Below are positions 12,988-19,106 of a stretch of 26,538 bases of DNA, piece after piece (position 1 is the stretch's first letter; each line of letters starts with the position of its first letter). Under the pieces are notes generated by a model. It was not told the origin of the DNA and did no database searches. It was given only the letters and a program-made list of their open reading frames with translations. Origin of the DNA: a virus; the IMG/VR virus record IMGVR_UViG_3300030451_006223, positions 1-26,538 of that record; one strand, written 5' to 3'. A program made the translations under genes and the position numbers.

Positions 12988-13602
12988 ATGACAACAAGTA
13001 ATAAAATTTATGAATCGTTAGCCAATGTTCAAAGTTGGCTTATAGAAAACCCAATTGAGAAATCTAAATTTAATTCTTTCTCAAAATATAATTACAGAGG
13101 TATCGATGATGTCTACGCATCATTCGCTAAACCACTCTGTGATAATAAAATCGTAACCAACTTTCTACCAGATCTTAAGATAAGAGTCAGGACCCTTGAC
13201 GATGGCAAAACTACAGAGTCAATGCTCAAGGGAACAATTAGATTCTTGTCATTAGAAGATGGATCTTTTGTGGATACTGCATATGTTGGTAAAAGCAAGT
13301 CAACTCAAGGTAGAGATTTAGAGGCTGCAAAATCTTTTGCATATCGTGATGCATTGATTCAATTTTTCTGTGTTCCTTTTGAGCAAACCGTAGAGCCTGA
13401 AGAAGTAGGTGATGATGATAAAGCTCCTGAAGATAGCTTACTAGATATGTTCAAGGGCGAGATAGCAAATGCAAAATCAAAAGCAGATCAAGAAAAAGTT
13501 TTTAAGAAGTTTGATAAGGCTGCAAATTTAGCTGAAGACAAAACAGTTAGAGAGCAGGTTGGTTTGCACTACGCAAAAGTAGTAGGTGCTAACAATGGCT
13601 GA
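12988..13602 (+). CDS. ERF-family single-strand annealing protein
   Basis: 204 aa from the ATG at 12988, which has GGAGG five bases upstream (an in-frame TTG at 12976 would include the ribosome site itself and is rejected). The ERF core is visible: FSKYNYRGIDDVYASFAKPL, an LKGTIRFLS strand, and STQGRDLEAAKSFAYRDALI followed by QFFCVPF. The C-terminal third is acidic and helical, as usual in the family. ERF proteins pair complementary single strands (P22 Erf, functional analogue of Red beta). The next gene is the matching exonuclease and overlaps by 8 bp. Confidence 0.9.
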   Translation: MTTSNKIYESLANVQSWLIENPIEKSKFNSFSKYNYRGIDDVYASFAKPLCDNKIVTNFLPDLKIRVRTLDDGKTTESMLKGTIRFLSLEDGSFVDTAYVGKSKSTQGRDLEAAKSFAYRDALIQFFCVPFEQTVEPEEVGDDDKAPEDSLLDMFKGEIANAKSKADQEKVFKKFDKAANLAEDKTVREQVGLHYAKVVGANNG

Positions 13603-14566
13603 ACAAAGTAAAAAAATTATTCAAGGAACCAAGGAGTGGTTTGCTCTTAGAAAAGGGAAGATTACCGGAACAAGAATACAAAAAGCCGCAAAGGAATGTA
13701 TTTGGACTAAGGGCAATCAGTGGGATGCCTTGGCTAGAGATATGTTTAGAGAAGAGAATGGTTTATCTCAAGACCCTTTTGATGCCAGGGCTTTGTATGC
13801 AATTAGCTATGGTAAAGATAATGAGCCAAAGGCAATACAAAGACTCAAAGACGAAATGGGATTTCAAATACAGGACTCCCCTTTTGTTAACCACCCTGAC
13901 CATGATTGGCTAGGTATGAGCCCTGATGGGATTATTCTTAACGGTCCCGGAGGTGGATTGTCTGCTGTAGAAATTAAGTGCCCACAAACAAAACCGGTTA
14001 CTGATGTTAAAAAACAAAAGAGAAACTATTGGCATCAAATGCAACTTGGCATGGAGTGTATGGACATAGATAAGATGCTTTTCTTTCAGTGGTATGAAGA
14101 TAGTCATTACATAGAGTGGGTTGATAGAGATCCTGATTGGGCAGACATTTATATTCCTAAAGCAAAAGAATTTATGGATTGGTATAAGGAAGCAAAAAAA
14201 GATGCTGAGAATATTACTAGTTGGTCCATGGACAAAACAGAACCCGGTGTTCCTTACAAAGATATTGAGGACAACGATGATACTAAAAAACTTGCCAGCG
14301 TGTTGCTTGAAATAAAAGTAGCACAACAAAAAATAAAAGAGCTTGATGCTGTCAAGAAGGAGCTATCCGAAAGGCTAGTAAAAGAAAATAATGGGGCTTT
14401 TAGAACTTCATCTGTGAAGTGTCACCTAACTCAAGCTACCGGGAGGATCGATTATAAAAGATTGATCGAGGATAAGGACATTCCGGTTCATGAGGTAGAA
14501 GGCTATAGGTCAGAGGGAGCTACTAGGATTTACACCAGACTTATGGAGGATAAAGATGCAAGTTAA
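13595..14566 (+). CDS. YqaJ-type viral recombinase / alkaline exonuclease
   Basis: 323 aa from the ATG at 13595. PD-(D/E)XK nuclease fold: N-terminal EWFALRKGKITGTR (14-27), NEP at 76-78, LGMSPDGIIL (106-115, catalytic D111), AVEIKCP (124-130, catalytic E126 and K128) and NYWHQMQLGM (144-153, the YxxQ motif). The C-terminal 100 residues hold a coiled coil (VLLEIKVAQQKIKELDAVKK) often found in phage members. With ERF it makes a Red-like pair: the exonuclease resects ends and ERF anneals. It overlaps ERF by 8 bp and the next gene by 11 bp. Confidence 0.92.
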   Translation: MAEQSKKIIQGTKEWFALRKGKITGTRIQKAAKECIWTKGNQWDALARDMFREENGLSQDPFDARALYAISYGKDNEPKAIQRLKDEMGFQIQDSPFVNHPDHDWLGMSPDGIILNGPGGGLSAVEIKCPQTKPVTDVKKQKRNYWHQMQLGMECMDIDKMLFFQWYEDSHYIEWVDRDPDWADIYIPKAKEFMDWYKEAKKDAENITSWSMDKTEPGVPYKDIEDNDDTKKLASVLLEIKVAQQKIKELDAVKKELSERLVKENNGAFRTSSVKCHLTQATGRIDYKRLIEDKDIPVHEVEGYRSEGATRIYTRLMEDKDAS

Positions 14567-14735
14567 ATCTGAGCCAAAAAAATCGGTCAGTTCAAGGGTT
14601 GATAGTAAAGTTTACGATCACCTTGAAAGGGTTAGTAATCTTCAGGGACATAGATTCTTTGACAGAGGTATGTCTTACAAGGTTGCTAAAATTTTAGAAG
14701 ATTGGTATCAACAGGAGGAAAAAACCAATGGATAA
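14556..14735 (+). CDS. Ribbon-helix-helix-like small protein
   Basis: 59 aa: KKSVSSRVDSKVYDHLERVS forms a short strand and helix, then GMSYKVAKILEDWYQQEE a second helix, the outline of a CopG/Arc fold that binds DNA as a dimer. GGAGG precedes the ATG. It overlaps the YqaJ gene by 11 bp and the next gene by 8 bp. It could be the regulator of this operon or of the shared promoter motif; the fold call rests on the pattern only. Confidence 0.62.
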   Translation: MQVKSEPKKSVSSRVDSKVYDHLERVSNLQGHRFFDRGMSYKVAKILEDWYQQEEKTNG

Positions 14736-14973
14736 GAAATATGATGACACTAATAAAGGGGCACTTTGGAAAACAGAGGACTCCGAAAAAAAATACATAC
14801 TAAACGGAAACCTTAATGTTAACGGTGAGAAGTATGTAGTATTTGCGTATAAGAATGAGTCAGATGCTGAGAGGGCACCTGCACTTAATCTTAGTATTGT
14901 TCCTGCTCTAGACAAGGGTCCACAGCCTAGTGCTACACCAGCACCTAAAACTGTAGAGGACTTGCCATTCTAA
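14728..14973 (+). CDS. Small protein with SSB-like acidic tip
   Basis: 81 aa. Starts DDTNKGALWKTEDSEKKYIL, NGNLNVNGEKYVVFAYKNES, a phage and bacterial small-protein pattern (TN.GALFKN...GSINV.G..Y...AW), strand-rich. The C-terminus is Pro/Ala-rich then ends VEDLPF, like the DDDIPF tip by which bacterial SSB recruits its partners. Placed in the recombination operon, it may be a minimal ssDNA-binding or SSB-mimicking protein. AGGAGG precedes the ATG; the stop overlaps the next start (TAATG). Confidence 0.68.
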   Translation: MDKKYDDTNKGALWKTEDSEKKYILNGNLNVNGEKYVVFAYKNESDAERAPALNLSIVPALDKGPQPSATPAPKTVEDLPF

Positions 14974-15266
14974 TGAGCGAAGAAAACAAGCATATAACGA
15001 TAAATCATACTAACGAAGATGGGTCTGTTGAGCTTAGGAAGTATGACACTCAAGAATTTTCTGAAGAGGCAGTGCATAAGTTTAATCAGCTTGCTACAGC
15101 CAACAAAGAATTTAATGACCAAAACAATTTGTTAGGGTTACTAAGCTTGGGTAAAAAGGTGCTGGAGGGAGAACTTTCAAAGTTACTTCCACAGAAGTAT
15201 GAAGTTGTAAAACCTGATGCAGGTGTTGTAGAATCTAATACAAGCGATACAAAAAAAGAATCGTAA
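14973..15266 (+). CDS. Unknown protein, DUF6447-like layout
   Basis: 97 aa. A short strand region (HITINHTNEDGSVELRKYDT) leads into a helix beginning FSEEAVHKFNQLATANKEFN and a second amphipathic helix (LLGLLSLGKKVLEGELSKLL). This is like DUF6447 proteins, where a small beta part is followed by SEEA...LQ..D.E...L, but the match is loose. Tail is Ser/Thr/Lys-rich and probably disordered. Function unknown. Confidence 0.65.
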   Translation: MSEENKHITINHTNEDGSVELRKYDTQEFSEEAVHKFNQLATANKEFNDQNNLLGLLSLGKKVLEGELSKLLPQKYEVVKPDAGVVESNTSDTKKES

Positions 15267-15274
15267 TATTAGAA

Positions 15275-15769
15275 ATGACCTCACAAGATTCAAAGAGCCT
15301 TTCTAACTCTGAGAGGCTCGCATCTATACAAGGGGAGGCAAAACTTGATGGAGTGCCTTGCCGGGGGGTCTGTACGACTACTTATGGAGACCTATCCTGT
15401 GGAACTTGTGGCAGATCACAAGAAGAAATTACCCATTGGAACACCTTCACATCACATCAAAAGAAACTAATTAACATTAGAAATGCAGCATCTGGGTTTA
15501 AGATTAGACAGCTTGAATCTCAGGAAAGTCGCTGGGAAGAGTTACAGAAATTGAAAACAATAGACAATTTAACAATAAGAGATGCAATTAAAAGGGTTGT
15601 ATCTGTAGCAACAAATCAAGGTGAGATGTTTGATCAAGACCATAAGTGTATAGACTTGTTGACCAAAATAATTACCTCAGATCATAAGTTTAACGATCTT
15701 TCTATTAAGTCGCTAATGTCAGAAGATGACTACCAAGAAGTCAAAAATAGATTCGAGTCAAGCCTTTAA
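15275..15769 (+). CDS. DUF1289-like zinc protein with helical C-terminus
   Basis: 164 aa. Residues about 28-70 read PCRGVCTTTYGDLSCGTCGR then SQEEITHWNTFTSHQKKLIN, a good outline of DUF1289 (PC.GVC....C.GCGRT..EI..W..M), a small probable zinc-binding domain of unknown role with four Cys. The rest is helical (IDNLTIRDAIKRVVSVATNQ) and unrelated. The fusion of a DUF1289-like module to about 95 further residues is longer than typical stand-alone members. Overlaps the next gene by 44 bp. Confidence 0.7.
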   Translation: MTSQDSKSLSNSERLASIQGEAKLDGVPCRGVCTTTYGDLSCGTCGRSQEEITHWNTFTSHQKKLINIRNAASGFKIRQLESQESRWEELQKLKTIDNLTIRDAIKRVVSVATNQGEMFDQDHKCIDLLTKIITSDHKFNDLSIKSLMSEDDYQEVKNRFESSL

Positions 15770-16181
15770 AAAAGATCTTCTTGTTGGGCAAGAAGTAGAA
15801 AAGAAACTACTTGCCTCTATCCAAAAAAAATATCCAACTGCGGTATTGGTCCCGGGAAAATTCAAGCCTTATGATATTTATATTCCAGAGAATGATCTGA
15901 AGGTAGAAATAAAAGCGGACTTCAAAAGCAAAGAAACCGGGAACATATTAATAGAACTTATGATGTTTGGAGAGCCATCTGCTTTACTCACAACTGAGGC
16001 TGACTTTTGGATATTTGATACCGGGGATGAGATCATGGTAACCACCCCATCATTAATTATGGAATGCATCATGGTTAACAATGTACCATCGCAAGATATT
16101 TTAGGTGATGGAGACAATCAAAAGAAAAGAGCCTGCCTAATTCCGATAGACTTATTTAAAAGATATCTAACCAATAGTTGA
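15726..16181 (+). CDS. PD-(D/E)XK nuclease-like protein
   Basis: 151 aa. GQEVEKKLLASIQKKYPTAV is the N-terminal helix; FKPYDIYIPENDLKVEIKAD holds the active-site pattern (D of PYDI, E and K of VEIKAD), and the following KETGNILIELM and EADFWIFDT fit the family of phage proteins related to Holliday-junction-resolvase-like nucleases. Likely cuts branched DNA or trims ends alongside ERF and YqaJ. The first 15 residues overlap the previous gene; a start a few codons later is possible. Confidence 0.74.
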   Translation: MTTKKSKIDSSQAFKKDLLVGQEVEKKLLASIQKKYPTAVLVPGKFKPYDIYIPENDLKVEIKADFKSKETGNILIELMMFGEPSALLTTEADFWIFDTGDEIMVTTPSLIMECIMVNNVPSQDILGDGDNQKKRACLIPIDLFKRYLTNS

Positions 16182-16206
16182 CTTCGTATACATTGTATAG
16201 TAACAT
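16178..16206 (+). promoter_or_regulatory. Promoter for the methyltransferase-integrase operon
   Basis: -35 TTGACT (16178-16183), 17-bp spacer, -10 TAACAT (16201-16206). A second -10-like box TATAGT (16196-16201) lies 12 bp from the -35, too close to be used with it. The spacer is filled by the exact 14-nt motif also found at 4059. Confidence 0.6.
16183..16196 (+). promoter_or_regulatory. Shared 14-nt motif, copy 2 (exact)
   Basis: TTCGTATACATTGT is identical to 4059-4072. Here it lies between the -35 and -10, so a bound protein would block the polymerase, as expected of an operator. Confidence 0.6.
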
Positions 16207-16232
16207 TTGGGAATAACTTAATAGGGAAAAAT

Positions 16233-16571
16233 ATGAAAACTAATATATCAATTGATTTATCTGACGAACAAAGACTCTTGATCGGACAGAGATATCACAA
16301 AACCAAAGCAAAGAAACTTATCACTAGATCTGAACTTAATAAAATTGTTCAGGACTATGTGCAAGAAATACTTACCAAGTCATTTGTTGAGGTTTCAGAA
16401 AAGTATACTGACGGTATTATGGCTGACGAATGGACCAGCTTGTTAAGCCTTAAGTCATACTTTGAAAGAACCGATGAGGAAACCGTAGTTGACTTTGATG
16501 GGTTCTCATTAACAACAGACAAATATGTTTACACATTAGCACTTGGAACTTTATCAAGGAGAGCAGCCTAA
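16233..16571 (+). CDS. Unknown protein, first gene of the methyltransferase-integrase operon
   Basis: 112 aa. Starts MKTNISIDLSDEQRLLIGQR; the following KKLITRSELNKIVQDYVQEI is helical and could be a ribbon-helix-helix-like or partner-binding segment; the end is acidic then hydrophobic (VVDFDGFSLTTDKYVYTLAL). I do not recognise a family. Its promoter-proximal position ahead of the integrase is where phages often place a regulator or directionality factor, but no such motif is evident. Stop overlaps the next start (TAATG). Confidence 0.72.
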   Translation: MKTNISIDLSDEQRLLIGQRYHKTKAKKLITRSELNKIVQDYVQEILTKSFVEVSEKYTDGIMADEWTSLLSLKSYFERTDEETVVDFDGFSLTTDKYVYTLALGTLSRRAA

Positions 16572-16708
16572 TGCCTAAAGTAAAAACAACTCAAACAATT
16601 AACCACATCAAAAAGGGTACCTCAATTGGGAGGCACCCTAAGTCGATGGCTACTATGAATAAGAATCGTAAGAGATCTTACAAGGCTTATCGGGGTCAAG
16701 GTAAATAA
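16571..16708 (+). CDS. 45-aa basic peptide
   Basis: 45 aa: KKGTSIGRHPKSMATMNKNR then KRSYKAYRGQGK. The phrase GTSIG.....S.P..K.K....KKYRGQG is one I recall from tiny phage genes next to methyltransferase and replication genes. Both junctions are TAATG overlaps, strong support for a real gene. Role unknown; its charge suggests nucleic-acid contact. Confidence 0.74.
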   Translation: MPKVKTTQTINHIKKGTSIGRHPKSMATMNKNRKRSYKAYRGQGK

Positions 16709-18231
16709 TGAAAGTATTAAGTTTATTTGATGGTATGAGTTGTGGACAGATAGCTTTGAATCGTTTAGGTATCAAGGTTGATAAGTATTATGCAAGTGAG
16801 ATTGATAAGTATGCAATCAAAGTTACTCAAGCAAACTACCCAGAAACAATACAAGTTGGAGATGTGTGTAGTTTAGATCCAAATGATTTTAGAGATGTTG
16901 ACTTGATGCTAGCTGGTTCGCCATGCCAGGGATTTTCTTTTGCCGGCAAGCAGTTGGCTTTTGATGATCCAAGATCAGCTTTATTCTTTGAGTTCATTCG
17001 TTTATTAAAAGAAATCAAGCCTAAATATTTTTTGCTTGAGAATGTGAAGATGAAAAAAGAATACCTACAGGTTATCTCAGAACAAGTATCAGCTTGTTAT
17101 CCTGAGATTCCTTTTGGTATAGAGCCTCACCTTATAAATAGTTCTCTTGTAAGTGCTCAAAATAGACAGAGATATTATTGGACAAACATACCCAACATAA
17201 CTCAACCTGAAGAGAGAGGGATTGTGTTAAGAGATATCTTAGAAGATCAGGTTGGTTCTGAGCACTATGCCGGAGATAATCTGCAAGAAAACTATCAAGG
17301 CGGTAATCAACTTAATCCAAATTATAAAAGCCAAGCAAACACGATTCATGATACTAATAAAAAATCAGCGACACTTTGTGCTGGAACTCACGGATATGCT
17401 AATGGTTATATAGGTGATAAACATAAGCCGGTAAAAGATACGGAGAGAAATCGTAGACACAGAAGAAACTTAGATCAGAAATCATTATGCATGACAGCTA
17501 CCATGTACAAAGGAGCAGGCAATAATGGGATGACAATAGTGCCACAAAAAATGCTTGACGATAATCTACCAAAAATGACAACCAAAGATGAAAAGGCTTA
17601 CTGTCTTACAACAAGATATACTGCTGCTGAACCTAAAAATAGCATGGAGAGAAAACAAAGAACTATGGTCCCGGTTGCAGAGGGTCAAGAGCTACCAAAA
17701 GATACTACACTTGTTTACGACAATGACGGTAAGTCACATAAACCTGAGCACATAGGCACAGCAGTTGATGTTAATGGGCACGATATATTAAAGCGTGTGT
17801 ATTCGCCTGATGGTAAATCGCCCACAGTTAACACCTGTCAGGGTGGTAACAGAGAGCCGAAAGTAGTTGTTCAATCTTATAGAGAAGTTAGAACTGAAGA
17901 GGCTAAGAAGGCTCGCAGAGAGGTTAGAAAAAAAACAGGTAAAGACTACACACCTTTTAGAGCAAAAGAATTACAGCCTAGAGATGATGGAAAAGTGGGA
18001 ACAGTCACACCATCATTAAACAACGATCATAAAATAAGTCTTACCAAAGATGATACTCAAGAAATATTTTGGAGAAAGCTTACACCACTAGAATGTGAAC
18101 GCTTACAGACTGTTCCAGATAACTACACCAACCATGTATCAAACACTAGGCGTTACCAAATGTTAGGCAACGGTTGGACAATCGAAGTGATTACTCACAT
18201 CTTAAAAAACATGGAGCTTGATAATGAATAG
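16708..18231 (+). CDS. DNA (cytosine-5) methyltransferase
   Basis: 507 aa, long for the family. Motif I SLFDGMSCGQIA (5-16), motif II around ASEID (29-33), motif IV AGSPCQGFSF (69-78, catalytic C73), motif VI LLENV (109-113), motif VIII QNRQRYYW (151-158), then an insert of about 280 residues before the conserved end WRKLTPLECERLQTVPDNYT and MLGNGWTIEVI (motifs IX-X). The insert is the target-recognition region and holds several similar segments of the form K-x-x-T/C-L/V-x-x, three or four strands, then I/V. It probably protects phage DNA from host restriction or marks it. No restriction partner is seen. The stop overlaps the integrase start by 8 bp. Confidence 0.94.
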   Translation: MKVLSLFDGMSCGQIALNRLGIKVDKYYASEIDKYAIKVTQANYPETIQVGDVCSLDPNDFRDVDLMLAGSPCQGFSFAGKQLAFDDPRSALFFEFIRLLKEIKPKYFLLENVKMKKEYLQVISEQVSACYPEIPFGIEPHLINSSLVSAQNRQRYYWTNIPNITQPEERGIVLRDILEDQVGSEHYAGDNLQENYQGGNQLNPNYKSQANTIHDTNKKSATLCAGTHGYANGYIGDKHKPVKDTERNRRHRRNLDQKSLCMTATMYKGAGNNGMTIVPQKMLDDNLPKMTTKDEKAYCLTTRYTAAEPKNSMERKQRTMVPVAEGQELPKDTTLVYDNDGKSHKPEHIGTAVDVNGHDILKRVYSPDGKSPTVNTCQGGNREPKVVVQSYREVRTEEAKKARREVRKKTGKDYTPFRAKELQPRDDGKVGTVTPSLNNDHKISLTKDDTQEIFWRKLTPLECERLQTVPDNYTNHVSNTRRYQMLGNGWTIEVITHILKNMELDNE

Positions 18232-19027
18232 AGATTTTAATGAAGCTGTAGAGAGATACTACGAAAGCAGAAGCCAAGGTAAGAACGATACAACTTATGT
18301 TAAATACTTTAACAAGTGCTTTGGTAACAAACCTGTTAATCAACTAAGCAAAGAAAACCTTGCAGATGCTAGATCAGGAATAAAGAAATCTCCTGGTACA
18401 GTTAATAGATACATCAATTTTCTCAGAGCAGTTTTAAATTACTGCTATGAAGAGTTAGGTTGGTTGGACACAAAGCCAATCATCAAGAGAGTTAAGGAGC
18501 CTGCTCGTAGAGTTAAGTTTCTGACTGTTGAACAATGTGCTGAATTGCACAAGGCTTTGCCTGAACACCTGAAAAATGTTTTCGCTTTTTCTCTGGTTAC
18601 AGGTGTCAGGATGTCCAACTGCCTAAATCTTAAATGGGAAGATGTTAAGGATGGCTGGGTTGCTATCCATGCAGACGAAACTAAAAATGGTAAGTCCCTT
18701 TCAGTACCGTTAAATAAGGAAGCACAAAACTTATTAGACAACATAGAAAAGAATGGGTCTTATGTCTTCACATATGCTGGTAGAAAGCTTTCTAGAACAT
18801 CTAATACAGGATGGTATAGGGCACTTAAAAAGTGTGGCTTAGAGGGCTTTAGATGGCACGACATCAGACATACTTGGGCTACTCATCATGTGCAAAATGG
18901 AACTCCTCTCCATACTTTGCAACATCTTGGTGGGTGGTCCGACTTTAATATAGTTAACAGATACGCTCACCTGTCTAAGGATTACCTAAGTGAGGCTTGT
19001 GAGAATACGATATCTTTGATATCTTAG
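18224..19027 (+). CDS. int: Tyrosine integrase
   Basis: 267 aa from the ATG at 18224, which overlaps the methyltransferase stop (an in-frame TTG six bases earlier is less likely). N-terminal core-binding helices (1-90), then the catalytic domain: R129 in TGVRMSN, HDIRHTW with H212 and R215, W238 at the His/Trp position in GGWS, and nucleophile Y247 in NRYAHL. It is short and lacks a long arm-binding domain, so it may use simple attachment sites. It integrates the phage into the host chromosome. Linking it in one message with a methyltransferase is unusual. The 79 bp after it are the natural place for attP. Confidence 0.95.
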   Translation: MNRDFNEAVERYYESRSQGKNDTTYVKYFNKCFGNKPVNQLSKENLADARSGIKKSPGTVNRYINFLRAVLNYCYEELGWLDTKPIIKRVKEPARRVKFLTVEQCAELHKALPEHLKNVFAFSLVTGVRMSNCLNLKWEDVKDGWVAIHADETKNGKSLSVPLNKEAQNLLDNIEKNGSYVFTYAGRKLSRTSNTGWYRALKKCGLEGFRWHDIRHTWATHHVQNGTPLHTLQHLGGWSDFNIVNRYAHLSKDYLSEACENTISLIS

Positions 19028-19106
19028 GATCTGATACCTTCATGCGGGGCTACCTTCGTTCATATTTTCCCCTATTTACAGTATATACTTTGGTAGCTTC
19101 GCTCTT
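19028..19106. other. Candidate attP or terminator between int and the giant gene
   Basis: Stem arms 19045-19054 and 19092-19101 pair over 10 bp (two G-U pairs in the plus-strand RNA) around a 37-nt loop, within which AGTATATACT (19080-19089) is a perfect 10-bp palindrome. T-rich DNA follows. The genes on either side converge here. I cannot tell an attachment site from a two-way terminator without the host sequence. Confidence 0.45.

Noticed and set aside
13910-14329. 139-codon minus-strand frame opposite the YqaJ gene
   Set aside because: Its product is rich in Phe, Ile and Cys without domain logic, and the opposite strand carries an intact nuclease with catalytic residues.
16708-18231. Restriction-modification system
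   Set aside because: Only the methyltransferase is present; the nearby nuclease-like genes belong to recombination families and sit in another operon.
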